DNA of 39,494 bases from positions 1-39,494 of the forward strand of contig CADBQP010000010.1 in assembly GCA_902796835.1 (NCBI GenBank). The letters run 5' to 3'. Every line of letters starts with the position of its first letter. Position 1 is the stretch's first letter. The position numbers and the translations under genes are program-made. This DNA comes from an uncultured Bacteroidales bacterium. Lineage in GTDB: Bacteria > Bacteroidota > Bacteroidia > Bacteroidales > Bacteroidaceae. The notes beneath the pieces were generated by a model that saw only the letters and a list, made by a program, of their open reading frames with translations, did not search any database and was not told the origin of the DNA. Of this stretch, positions 25,835-34,446 are shown in pieces.

Positions 25835-26680
25835 CTACTGAAGCAGGTAACGCACAGGAATGGTGTAGTATACGCGGACGGGGTGTCCCTGCTGACGAGC
25901 AGGTGTGAAGCGGGGCAGCGACTTGATGACGCGCACTGCTTCGCGGTCGCACTCTTTCGAGAGGCTCTTTATCACCATCACATCGCCCACGCGACCGTCC
26001 TTTTCTACCACAAAGCGGAGGTTCACCGTGCCTTCGAGACCCTGTTCTTGGGCAATCGATGGATATTTGGTGTTCTTTGCGATGTAGTTGAGAAGGGCGC
26101 TTTCGCCACCTGGGAACTGAGCGGGCTGCTCCACGATGTTTTCGTAGATTTCCTCTTCCTTGGGAGGAACCGTGGTTCCGCCGGCGCTCTGGTTGTCTTT
26201 CAGGTCGTCGATGTTGATACCATTCTTCGAGTCACCGGCATAGTCTTGAGAGGCCACAGCGAAGCTACTCTTGGTTACTTCGTCCTGTGCCTTAAGTTTC
26301 TTGTCGGCCACTACTTCGTTGTCGTTCACAATTTTAGGAACAGTAAACTGAATTGATGCCTTTACGGCCACCTTTTCTTCAACGGGCTTTTCGTATTCCA
26401 GTTTTTCCTGTTTCTTTTCTTCTTTCTTCTCTTCCTTTTTAAGTTGCGAGATTGCGGTTATCGTCTCATTGGCTTCACGCCCCGACTTGAGGGCGTTCTG
26501 CACCACGTTGTTAACGATGAGAATCACGGCAACTGCTGCAATGCCAAGGGCAAGGAGCAAGATGGAGCGCATGTTTCGCTTGCCGGCAGCGGCACGCAGT
26601 CTATAAGCGCCGTACTCCTTGTTACGCCCTTCGAATACCATATCGCACCATTCGCGCGAAATCAAATCGATTTTTGCCAT
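25835..26680 (-). CDS. tonB: TonB energy-transducing protein
   Basis: A 281-residue TonB of the Bacteroidetes type: a short cytoplasmic start with REWCDMVFEGRNKEYGAYRLR, one membrane helix (about 39-58), a Glu/Lys-rich periplasmic stretch (about 80-105) instead of a Pro-rich spacer, and a C-terminal TonB domain (about 190-281) with FPGGESALLNYIAKNTKYP and FTPARQQGHPVRVYYTIPVRY. It couples the inner-membrane proton gradient to outer-membrane receptors with the ExbB/ExbD proteins encoded immediately upstream (30-bp gap). Confidence 0.94.
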   Translation of the reverse strand: MAKIDLISREWCDMVFEGRNKEYGAYRLRAAAGKRNMRSILLLALGIAAVAVILIVNNVVQNALKSGREANETITAISQLKKEEKKEEKKQEKLEYEKPVEEKVAVKASIQFTVPKIVNDNEVVADKKLKAQDEVTKSSFAVASQDYAGDSKNGINIDDLKDNQSAGGTTVPPKEEEIYENIVEQPAQFPGGESALLNYIAKNTKYPSIAQEQGLEGTVNLRFVVEKDGRVGDVMVIKSLSKECDREAVRVIKSLPRFTPARQQGHPVRVYYTIPVRYLLQ

Positions 26681-26710
26681 AACTTTTTTGTTTAAGACGG
26701 TTGCTTATAT

Positions 26711-27340
26711 TTACTCTCCATGGGCTGCCTTATAACCATCAATCATTTGTTGGTCGGCGTCAGAGAAGTTGTCAATCACATATTTACCGATGTTACAGAT
26801 GTTCATCTCGTCAAGGGCATCTACGAGGTTTTCGTAGGTTGCTTTATCCTTGGCCTTGATGATAACACTTGGAGTTGCGTCGCTGTTCTTGATTTCGTCA
26901 AGTCGCTTCTTGAACTCCTCTTTGTTTTTCTTGTCTGTATTCGGATCTGAGCTTTTCTTCAATTCAAACTCCTTACGCAGGTTTTGCACGAGCTTCTGTG
27001 CTTCTTCGTTTTTCAGGAGGAGCGCAGCGCGTATGCCGTCCTTTCCGTAGGTGGTTTTCTTGAGACTGGCACCCGTAAAGTCGGGCTTACCTTCAAAATA
27101 GTAGATTACATTGTCTTCGGCCAGCAGCATGGTGAATGCTTTCGATTCGGCTACCTGGCTTCGGTTCTCGTCTTTGATGTCTTCCTTGTCTGAGGGCATC
27201 GCGATCTGCATAGTCTGCGGCTTGATAAGGGTCGTACAGAGCATGAAGAAGGTTACGAGCAACATAATCATGTCCACCATCGGCGTAAAGTCGACGCGGG
27301 CATTCATTTTCTTTTGTTTACTTTCACCTGTTTTTGCCAT
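26711..27340 (-). CDS. exbD: ExbD/TolR biopolymer transport protein (second copy)
   Basis: A 209-residue protein with one N-terminal membrane helix (about 20-40) containing the essential aspartate (Asp23 in TPMVDMIMLLVTFFML), then a periplasmic domain. It is longer than E. coli ExbD (141 residues) because of a Lys/Glu/Asp-rich insertion at about 110-150. It forms the proton channel with ExbB. It lies 13 bp after the other exbD copy. Confidence 0.92.
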   Translation of the reverse strand: MAKTGESKQKKMNARVDFTPMVDMIMLLVTFFMLCTTLIKPQTMQIAMPSDKEDIKDENRSQVAESKAFTMLLAEDNVIYYFEGKPDFTGASLKKTTYGKDGIRAALLLKNEEAQKLVQNLRKEFELKKSSDPNTDKKNKEEFKKRLDEIKNSDATPSVIIKAKDKATYENLVDALDEMNICNIGKYVIDNFSDADQQMIDGYKAAHGE

Positions 27341-27353
27341 AGTGTTTCCTTAT

Positions 27354-27965
27354 TTAGTCGTTAGCCGATTGCAATGCCGTAATCAGATTATAACGGTTCT
27401 CATCGATTTTACGCAATGAATTCATCACTCTCTTGATTACCGAATAGGGGGTTTTCTTGTCGGCCTTGATGGCCAATGCCATGTTTTCGCCGCAAGCCTC
27501 GCGTGCTGCCGAAACCCAAGTTTCCAACTCATTGTTCACACTGTCGCAAGGAATACCTGCAGAGGGGTCGTCGGTCAGGATTTTATTGCGCACGGCATTT
27601 TCCTGCTTCAACCAGCCAGAAATGGTATTGATTGGGGTGCCAAACATGGGCACCTGTATGAACTGTTTCGTTTCTTCGTCGGTCAACTCCAAGCCTTCGC
27701 CTTTCATTTGGTCGGTGAGTTTTGCCATGCTCTTGGGTGAGTCCATCGAGATGAAAACCTTGCCGGCGCTGTTAATGAATATGGTCAGGGCATTGTTGTC
27801 GGGTATCTTGATTTCAGAAACCGAACCCGGAGTCACAACTTTTACGGGTTCCTCCTTGACGAAGGTCGCAGTAAGCATAAAGAAGGTAAGCAGCAGGACC
27901 ATGACGTCGCTCATAGGCGTCATGTCTATGAACGTATCTGTCTTTTTGATTTTAAATCGTCCCAT
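27354..27965 (-). CDS. exbD: ExbD/TolR biopolymer transport protein (first copy)
   Basis: A 203-residue protein with TPMSDVMVLLLTFFMLTATF holding the conserved membrane aspartate (Asp20), followed by a periplasmic domain with the family's C-terminal IKADKKTPYSVIKRVMNSL segment. Paired, non-identical exbD genes are usual in this Bacteroidales cluster and suggest a mixed ExbD complex. It lies 23 bp downstream of exbB. Confidence 0.92.
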   Translation of the reverse strand: MGRFKIKKTDTFIDMTPMSDVMVLLLTFFMLTATFVKEEPVKVVTPGSVSEIKIPDNNALTIFINSAGKVFISMDSPKSMAKLTDQMKGEGLELTDEETKQFIQVPMFGTPINTISGWLKQENAVRNKILTDDPSAGIPCDSVNNELETWVSAAREACGENMALAIKADKKTPYSVIKRVMNSLRKIDENRYNLITALQSAND

Positions 27966-27988
27966 GTCTTAATACCTTTTTTATGTGA

Positions 27989-28861
27989 TTAGTGGGTTGC
28001 GTTGAATGTTTCTACGATAGAGAAGCCTACTTCGTCGAGGCTGAAGGTCAGACGGTCAATCTTGTTTGTATAGTAGTTGTAGGCGATTGTTGCCACTGCA
28101 CCGGTTGCGATACCAGAGGCTGTGTTTACAAGAGCCTCAGAGATACCGGTTGCAAGGGCTGAAGAGTCGGCACCGCCTTCGCCACCGCTCATGGCAGAGA
28201 ACGAACGAATCATACCGAGCACCGTTCCGAACAGACCCATAAGGGTACCGAGGCTGACGATGGTGGCGATGATGGGAAGGTTTTCTTGGAGCATAGGCAT
28301 TTCAAGAGCGGTTGCTTCTTCGAGTTCCTGACTGATGGAGAGGAGCTTCTGCTCTTTTGTAAGAACGGTGTTGGCGTCCATTTCCTTATAGCGGGCCAGA
28401 GTGGCGCCTACTACGTTGGCCACAGAACCGCGCTGTGCGTCGCAAATCTTCTGGGCTTCGTCGAGGTCCTTCTTGGCAAGGGCGGCCTTGATCTTCGAAA
28501 CGAACTTGGCGAGGCTTTCCTTACCATAGGCGGTGCGAATGGCGAAGAAGCGCTCGATGGCCAGGGCGATTACAGAGAAGAGCAGTGTCCAGATGATGGG
28601 CACAACGAATCCTCCTTTGTAGACCGTACCCATGAGGTTGGCGGGCTCGAGTTCTATGCCTTCATCAAGAAGGAACGAGAATGCGGCACCTGCGTTTTCG
28701 CCTCCCTGGAAGTTCGATACGCTACCGAAACCGAAAAGATAAACGAGAACAGCCAGAACAGCGCATGCAATGATCACTGAAAGGCCTGATTTGATGCCAG
28801 TAAAACCTTGAGATTTCTTGGCGGGTGCACTCTTGGGTGCATTAGCATTTGTAGTTGCCAT
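27989..28861 (-). CDS. exbB: ExbB/TolQ/MotA-type proton channel protein
   Basis: A 290-residue protein with an Ala/Lys-rich N-terminus, a helix at about 27-47, a second at about 85-105 (VVPIIWTLLFSVIALAIERF), then a cytoplasmic helical domain and two C-terminal membrane helices (about 195-218, ATIVSLGTLMGLFGTVLGMI, and about 240-265, VNTASGIATGAVATIAYNYY). The GLFGTVLGMI and NTASGIATGA motifs are the MotA/TolQ/ExbB signature. It is the first gene of the TonB operon, with a promoter at 28949-28980. Confidence 0.94.
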   Translation of the reverse strand: MATTNANAPKSAPAKKSQGFTGIKSGLSVIIACAVLAVLVYLFGFGSVSNFQGGENAGAAFSFLLDEGIELEPANLMGTVYKGGFVVPIIWTLLFSVIALAIERFFAIRTAYGKESLAKFVSKIKAALAKKDLDEAQKICDAQRGSVANVVGATLARYKEMDANTVLTKEQKLLSISQELEEATALEMPMLQENLPIIATIVSLGTLMGLFGTVLGMIRSFSAMSGGEGGADSSALATGISEALVNTASGIATGAVATIAYNYYTNKIDRLTFSLDEVGFSIVETFNATH

Positions 28862-28948
28862 TGTTTGTAATTTTTTTTAGTTTGATTAATGTATTAGAAT
28901 AATTTTTGGTTTTCCTCTTAAGGCACTTAAAGCCATAATTAGCCGTTA

Positions 28949-28980
28949 CAAAAGTAGCGAGTCTTTATGTGTTGGCCAAA
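28949..28980 (-). promoter_or_regulatory. Promoter of the exbB-exbD-exbD-tonB operon
   Basis: On the minus strand TTTG (28977-28980) is followed after 20 nt by TACTTTTG (28949-28956) and TAAC. The leader would be about 80 nt. Confidence 0.7.
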
Positions 28981-29143
28981 TTATTGAAACTTTTTTTTCG
29001 AACATAAACTTTTATTAACGGCCTTGCTGCTGCGAAGTGCGACGCCGGGCGATGACTTTTTACAATATTAATATGGTGTAAGCGCGGCGGGCTGCTCTCG
29101 AGATGCGGCCTGGCAAGGCAAAAAAACATCGGGCATGTTTTTT

Positions 29144-29185
29144 AAACAGTTGAGCCAACTCTTTAAACTGTCGGCTCAACTGTTT
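29144..29185. repeat. Palindromic member of the 21-bp repeat family between divergent promoters
   Basis: Arms 29144-29156 (aaacagttgagcc) and 29173-29185 are perfectly complementary with a 16-nt loop containing TTTAAACTGTC. A further degenerate unit runs to about 29198. The units match the array at 9952-10020 in the opposite orientation. It lies in the 498-bp gap between divergent exbB and ilvE and is not placed to terminate either gene. Confidence 0.8.
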
Positions 29186-29299
29186 TGAGAGTTGGGCCAG
29201 TTCTTCTTCGGTATCGCGCGGCCCGATATGGCGATGCCGGGGCGCCAGCCGGGAAATGCTAAAGAGTGTTACATACATGTCAACAAATGCTTTTTGTTT

Positions 29300-29330
29300 T
29301 TGGTGCTTATGCTTTTTTAGTGTAATTTTG
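29300..29330 (+). promoter_or_regulatory. ilvE promoter
   Basis: TTG at 29300-29302 and TAATTTTG at 29323-29330, gap 20 nt, followed by CCCC. The leader is about 20 nt to the ATG at 29360. Confidence 0.7.
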
Positions 29331-29359
29331 CCCCAAATAACTCTAAAAAAACAACTGAT

Positions 29360-30379
29360 ATGCCGCAATTAGACTGGGCAAATTTGCCGTTCGGTTATAT
29401 CAAAACCGATTATAACGTTCGCTCCTACTACAAAGACGGAAAGTGGGGCGACATAGAAGTTTCCGACTCTGAATACATTCACATGCACATGGCCGCCACG
29501 TGCCTTCACTACGGCCAGGAGGCATTCGAGGGGCAAAAGGCCTTTCGCTGTCCCGACGGCAAGATTCGCATGTTTCGCATCGAAGAGAATGCCCGCCGCC
29601 TCCAAAACACGGCTCGCGGACTGTTGATGCCTGAGGTGCCTACCGAGCTGTTCGTAGAAATGGCGAAGCGCGTGGTGAAACTCAACGAGCGCTTCGTTCC
29701 CCCATATGAGAGCGGTGCTTCGCTCTACCTGCGCCCGCTGCTCATTGGCATGAGCGCCGAAATCGGGGTTCGCCCATCGCAGGAATACCTGTTCATAATC
29801 ATGGTTTCGCCCGTGGGCCCCTACTTCAAAGGCGGTTTCCACACGAACGACTATGCCATTGTGCGCAACTACGACCGCGCCGCCCCACACGGCACAGGTG
29901 CCTACAAGGTGGGGGGCAACTATGCTGCATCGCTGGCTGCCAACAAAGTGGCCCACGAAGCAGGCTTTGCATGCGAAATCTATCTCGACGCACGCGAGCA
30001 CAAATACATTGAAGAGATTGGTGCGGCCAACTTCTTCGGCGTTCGCGGCAACACATATATCACGCCGAAATCCACCTCCATCCTTCCCTCGATTACCAAT
30101 GCCAGCATGCGACAGCTGGCTGCCGACCTTGGGTTCAACGTCGAGGTGCGCCCTGTGCCCGAAGACGAGCTCACCACATTCGATGAGGCTGGAGCCGTGG
30201 GCACCGCCGCTGTGATTAGCCCCATTGGCAGGATCGTAGACTTAGACACAGGCAAGGAATACGTAATATCGAAAGACGGCGAGCCTGGCCCCGTATGCAA
30301 ACAGCTCTACACCAAGTTCCGCAACATTCAATACGGACTGGAGCCCGATGTGCACGGGTGGATTACCTTTGTCGACTAG
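29360..30379 (+). CDS. ilvE: Branched-chain amino-acid aminotransferase
   Basis: A 339-residue fold-type IV PLP enzyme of the longer BCAT subgroup. The PLP lysine is Lys183 in GTGAYKVGGNYAASL; LHYGQEAFEGQKAFR is the N-terminal substrate region; EIGAANFF and the AGAVGTAAVISP loop bind the cofactor phosphate and substrate. It interconverts Leu, Ile and Val with their keto acids using glutamate/2-oxoglutarate. It has its own promoter and may be co-transcribed with the lipoprotein gene 67 bp downstream. Confidence 0.95.
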   Translation: MPQLDWANLPFGYIKTDYNVRSYYKDGKWGDIEVSDSEYIHMHMAATCLHYGQEAFEGQKAFRCPDGKIRMFRIEENARRLQNTARGLLMPEVPTELFVEMAKRVVKLNERFVPPYESGASLYLRPLLIGMSAEIGVRPSQEYLFIIMVSPVGPYFKGGFHTNDYAIVRNYDRAAPHGTGAYKVGGNYAASLAANKVAHEAGFACEIYLDAREHKYIEEIGAANFFGVRGNTYITPKSTSILPSITNASMRQLAADLGFNVEVRPVPEDELTTFDEAGAVGTAAVISPIGRIVDLDTGKEYVISKDGEPGPVCKQLYTKFRNIQYGLEPDVHGWITFVD

Positions 30380-30446
30380 GATTGTTATCCCAACGGGCTC
30401 ATACCATAAATACCATTAAGCACACAACTATCACCACCGCTCTCCC

Positions 30447-31325
30447 ATGAGAAAAACGCTCTTTGGCCTGATGGCCATCATCGCCATTGCGGCCTGCAAC
30501 TACGGCTGTTCCGGCAATTCGCAGAAACTTGCAGAAAAAGAGAAGGAACTTGAGGAACTGCGCCAGCTTGCCGAGCTCGACAAGCGAGAAATGGAAAACC
30601 AATATGCCGAATATGCTGCCCAGTATGGCGAAATGAAGCGCAGCATTAAGGACGATTCGCTCGTGGCCCGACTCGACGCCGAGCAAAAGCGCGCAGAAAG
30701 GCTGCTGCAAGAACTCAAGCAGGTGAAGAGCAGCAGCTCGGCCGAAATTTTGCGGCTCAAAAAGGAACTTGCCACTGTGCGCGCCGTTTTGAAAGACTAC
30801 ATTCGCCAGGTCGACTCACTCATGCAGGAAAACCAAGTGCTCACCAGCCAGCGCGACGAAGCACGCCAGCAATATGCCGAAGCCTCCTCGCAAATATCAT
30901 CGCTCAGCAGCGAGCGCGAGCAACTCAACGAAAAAGTGGCCATAGCCGCCCAGCTCGATGCCACTGCCATAGGCCTCACCCCGCTCAAGAAAAACGGCAA
31001 GGAAGCCCGCAAGAGCAAAGACGTAAAAAGTTTCGGAGTGTCCTTCACCATCAGCAAAAACGTGACAGCCGCCACTGGCAACCGCACCGTCTACGTCAGG
31101 CTGATGAAACCCAACCAAACCGTGGCCGGAGCACAAGGAAACTTCAAATATGAAAACCGCGATTTGGAATTCAGCGCCTCGAAAAACATTGAATACACAG
31201 GTCAGGAGCAACGCGTCAGCATGTTCATACCCATCAGCGAATTCCTCACAAGCGGAACCTACACCATCTTCATCTTCTGCGACGGCCGCATGATTGGACA
31301 AGGCTCACACACACTTGCCAAATAG
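30447..31325 (+). CDS. Coiled-coil lipoprotein of unknown function
   Basis: A 292-residue protein with a lipoprotein signal (IAAC, Cys17; a second cysteine at 21). A long heptad-rich coiled coil covers about 25-165 (QKLAEKEKELEELRQL and onward), followed by a compact C-terminal domain (about 185-292) with GVSFTISKNVTAATGNRTVY and YTIFIFCDGRMIGQGSHTL, which looks beta-rich. It is probably anchored in the outer membrane with the coil reaching into the periplasm. I do not recognise a named family. No promoter is visible in the 67-bp gap after ilvE. Confidence 0.8.
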   Translation: MRKTLFGLMAIIAIAACNYGCSGNSQKLAEKEKELEELRQLAELDKREMENQYAEYAAQYGEMKRSIKDDSLVARLDAEQKRAERLLQELKQVKSSSSAEILRLKKELATVRAVLKDYIRQVDSLMQENQVLTSQRDEARQQYAEASSQISSLSSEREQLNEKVAIAAQLDATAIGLTPLKKNGKEARKSKDVKSFGVSFTISKNVTAATGNRTVYVRLMKPNQTVAGAQGNFKYENRDLEFSASKNIEYTGQEQRVSMFIPISEFLTSGTYTIFIFCDGRMIGQGSHTLAK

Positions 31326-31395
31326 CCCTGCAGACAGGCTGAAACAGCGACAGTCAACTCATATAAGCAAGAAAAACAAACAAATACAAACATAA

Positions 31396-34251
31396 ATGAA
31401 AAAAATCCTATCACTTTTTGTCGTGACGTTCGCCCTCGTGCTGACCGTGGGGGCCGTGCGCCCGCAAAAGCGTGCCTTCACCATGAAACAGAGTGACGGC
31501 ACCTCAATCACAGTCTACCGACATGGAGATGGCCACACTGGGGTAGTTTTCTACACCACGCTCGATGGCATAGCTCTCGTACAGAACAGCAAAGGCGACC
31601 TGTGCTACGCGCAGCCCGCCGATGGCCGCCTGCGCGCCACAGAACTCATAGCCCACAACGACGGGCAGCGCTCTTCAGCCGAACAGGCATTCATTCAGCA
31701 AAATCCTCTCAATGCCAAACAAGCCTCGAGAGTGGTGGCCAAACGCAGCCGCTCCGTAAACCGCATAGCACCGGGCCAAAACGGCGACGGGCTGGGAAAA
31801 TACGGAACAACGGCAGGCGGAGCCGTGCCCAGCATTGGCAATGTGAGCATACCCGTGCTCATGGTGGAATTCAGCGACGTGAAATTCATGAACACCACCA
31901 CGCAGGAAGTGCTTCAAAACCTATATAACAAAGAAGGCTACACCGACAACAACGGCAGTGTAGGTTCGGCACGCGACTACTTCAGCTTCAGCAGCAACGG
32001 CATGTTCACCCCCGACTTCCAGGTGGTAGGCAAAGTCACACTGACCAAAACACGCCAACACTATGGCCACGACGACAGCGAAGACGATATCGACCCCAAT
32101 GTCGATGCCTTTGTGCAAGACGCCGTGAAGAAAGGCATTGATAACGGCATCGACTTCGGAGCCTTCGACAAAGGCGAAGGCATTCCCTGCATTGTCATCA
32201 TCTATGCAGGCGAAGGCGAGGCCAACTCGTTTGCCAGCAACAGCTCCGACTTCCTGTGGCCCTGCGAATTTGAATACAACCAGTATTACGGCCCTCTGCG
32301 CTACAGCGGCAAGACACTCACCATCAATTCTTTCTTCGTAGGCAACGAATCGCAAAAAGACTACGCCCAAGAGGGCGCCGAAGGCACCAACGAACGCCTG
32401 GAAGGAATCGGAACCTTCTGCCACGAATTCGGCCATGCCCTGGGCCTGCCCGACTTCTACTGCACAGACTATTCTCACGAAACCAACCCCATGGGAGCAT
32501 GGGACATTATGGACATGGGCTGCTACTGGGCCGATGGCTATGCCCCCATCGGGCATACAGCCTACGAAAAGAGTTTTCTGGGCTGGCTCAACATTCGCGA
32601 GCTCACAGGCCCCCAGACAGTGACACTCGTCCCCCACGGTTCGGCCGAGGGCGATCAGGCTGTGCTCGTGCGCAACTCGCGCAACAGCAACGAATACTAC
32701 ATCTTCGAAAACCGCAAACCCGGCAAATTCTATCCCACCAACTACGGATCGGGCATGCTGGCCATCCACGTTGACTATAACAAATCTAAGTGGACAGACA
32801 ACTCCCTCAACAACGACGAAAACCACTTGCGCATGCAGGTGCTCCCTGCCGACGGCAGCCTGACGGACGGCCGCGTAATCTACTACCCAAGTCGCTATGA
32901 CCTGACGAGCGACCTCTTCCCGGGAAGCGCCAAAGTCACGCAACTCACGTCGAAAATGACAGCCTTCACGGGAGGCACCATGGATAAGCCCCTCTATAAA
33001 ATTGCCATGGACGGAAGCAACGTGACGTTTAACTTCATGGAAGAAGAAATTTCGGGCCTGCAAGTTGGCGACAAGCTCGACACACTCGGCATCACCTACG
33101 AAGTGACAGCCACCAAAGAACTCACCGTCACCCAAAAGGCCGAAGGAAAATATGCAGGCAATATCGTCATACCAGCCATCGTCAACGTAGAACACGTTGA
33201 CTTCAAGGTCGTTGGCATCGACGGGGTGGCATTCAACAACTGCCCCGAACTCGAGAGTGTCACCGTGGGCAAAAACGTAATTGCCATCACTCCTTCCGCC
33301 TTCCGCCACAGCACAGCGCTTAACACCATCGAGGTCAACGCCGAGAACACCATGTTCGAAGCCCGTGGCGGCATGCTGCTCACCAAAGAGCCCAACCGCT
33401 CCGAAACGGCTGAGCGCCAGGTTGCCTTCGACTTCGCGGGCAACTCGCTCAACCTGCCCGTCAGCACCTCAGGCAGTGACTATACAGGAAACGTCGTAGA
33501 GCCCATCAACATCAAGGACGTGAGCATCACAATCAATGCGCAAGGCACAAAAGCCCGCATGTACGAATCGAATGGAGCCATAGCCCTACGCATATACAAA
33601 AACTCAACTCTTACAATAGCCGCGGCCAGCAAAATCGTGAAAATCGAATTTAACACTGGCAACGCCTTCGGACTGACCACAACAACTGGTACACTCAGCG
33701 AAAAAACATGGACGGGCGAGGCCCAAAGCATATCGTTCAGCAACTCTGAAACCACACTCCTCAAGACTATTACAGTCACCCTGATAGGAGGCTCCACCGA
33801 GCAGTGGACACTCATCAAGGCCCCAGCAGCCACATCAGGCAAATTCACCGTCCCAGTGGGAGTTGACATCATTGGCGACTATGCCCTTGAAGGCGCAGCC
33901 TACAATAGCCTCCAGCTCACCGACTCGGTGAAGACCATCGGCACCTGCGCCCTAAGCCTGCCCCACCTGAGCGAACTCACTGTCATTAGAGCCGTGCCCG
34001 CAAACTGCACAGGCAACAGCTTCGAACAAGTAGACAAAACAAGCTGCACACTGCGCATACCTGCAGGTTCGGAGTCGGCCTTCAAGCAGGCTCTTGAATG
34101 GAAAGACTTTCTCAACGTCACTACCGGCATCGAACAGGCCACACGCCAAAGCATACAAAAGCAAGGCACCGTTTACGACCTGCAGGGACGTCGTGTAGAA
34201 CACATCAAGAAAGGCATCTACATCATCGACGGAAAGAAAGTAATTCGTTAA
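31396..34251 (+). CDS. Secreted M6-family metalloprotease with leucine-rich repeats
   Basis: A 951-residue protein: signal peptide (about 1-20), a propeptide-like segment (about 25-130), an M6/immune-inhibitor-A-like catalytic domain (about 135-560) with zinc site HEFGHALGLPD (His343, Glu344, His347, Asp353) and Met-turn-like WDIMDMG, then a BspA-type LRR_5 segment (about 590-660), an inserted beta-rich domain (about 675-795) and a second LRR_5-like segment (about 805-900). The last 28 residues (from about 924, GTVYDLQGRRVEHIKKGIY) resemble the short C-terminal tails of secreted Prevotella proteins, possibly linked to type IX secretion. It is probably a surface or released protease; the substrate is unknown. 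Confidence 0.88.
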   Translation: MKKILSLFVVTFALVLTVGAVRPQKRAFTMKQSDGTSITVYRHGDGHTGVVFYTTLDGIALVQNSKGDLCYAQPADGRLRATELIAHNDGQRSSAEQAFIQQNPLNAKQASRVVAKRSRSVNRIAPGQNGDGLGKYGTTAGGAVPSIGNVSIPVLMVEFSDVKFMNTTTQEVLQNLYNKEGYTDNNGSVGSARDYFSFSSNGMFTPDFQVVGKVTLTKTRQHYGHDDSEDDIDPNVDAFVQDAVKKGIDNGIDFGAFDKGEGIPCIVIIYAGEGEANSFASNSSDFLWPCEFEYNQYYGPLRYSGKTLTINSFFVGNESQKDYAQEGAEGTNERLEGIGTFCHEFGHALGLPDFYCTDYSHETNPMGAWDIMDMGCYWADGYAPIGHTAYEKSFLGWLNIRELTGPQTVTLVPHGSAEGDQAVLVRNSRNSNEYYIFENRKPGKFYPTNYGSGMLAIHVDYNKSKWTDNSLNNDENHLRMQVLPADGSLTDGRVIYYPSRYDLTSDLFPGSAKVTQLTSKMTAFTGGTMDKPLYKIAMDGSNVTFNFMEEEISGLQVGDKLDTLGITYEVTATKELTVTQKAEGKYAGNIVIPAIVNVEHVDFKVVGIDGVAFNNCPELESVTVGKNVIAITPSAFRHSTALNTIEVNAENTMFEARGGMLLTKEPNRSETAERQVAFDFAGNSLNLPVSTSGSDYTGNVVEPINIKDVSITINAQGTKARMYESNGAIALRIYKNSTLTIAAASKIVKIEFNTGNAFGLTTTTGTLSEKTWTGEAQSISFSNSETTLLKTITVTLIGGSTEQWTLIKAPAATSGKFTVPVGVDIIGDYALEGAAYNSLQLTDSVKTIGTCALSLPHLSELTVIRAVPANCTGNSFEQVDKTSCTLRIPAGSESAFKQALEWKDFLNVTTGIEQATRQSIQKQGTVYDLQGRRVEHIKKGIYIIDGKKVIR

Positions 34252-34273
34252 AGAATAACATCATATCACATAT

Positions 34274-34314
34274 GAGCAGGCTTGGCGGCATGAACTTCAG
34301 CGTCAAGCCTGCTC
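34274..34314 (+). terminator. Probable terminator of the M6 protease gene
   Basis: An 11-bp perfect stem (34274-34284 gagcaggcttg with 34304-34314) and a 19-nt loop, 22 bp after the stop. The following GTTTAG is a poor T tract. Confidence 0.6.
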
Positions 34315-34397
34315 GTTTAGAAAGCCCGCCCTATAATACACATTTCAGGAATTCAAAAAAAAGAGCGGGCTATAGTATGCAAGCCCAAAGTTTTTTA

Positions 34398-34405
34398 TAC
34401 TTTTG
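34398..34405 (+). promoter_or_regulatory. Promoter (-7 box) of the GH109-like gene
   Basis: TACTTTTG followed by CATC, after a run of six T. It lies 42 bp before the ATG at 34447. Confidence 0.6.
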
Positions 34406-34446
34406 CATCGTTAATCATAAAACAAATCTAATCAAATCATAAATTT

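Noticed and set aside
31921-33309. 462-codon open frame antisense to the M6 protease
   Set aside because: It is opposite the zinc-protease catalytic domain with all motifs intact on the plus strand. The antisense product is Val/Gly/Ala/His-rich with no family features.
34323-34371. Hairpin agcccgc/gcgggct upstream of the GH109-like gene
   Set aside because: Only 7 bp with a 35-nt loop; too weak to call beyond the better terminator at 34274-34314.
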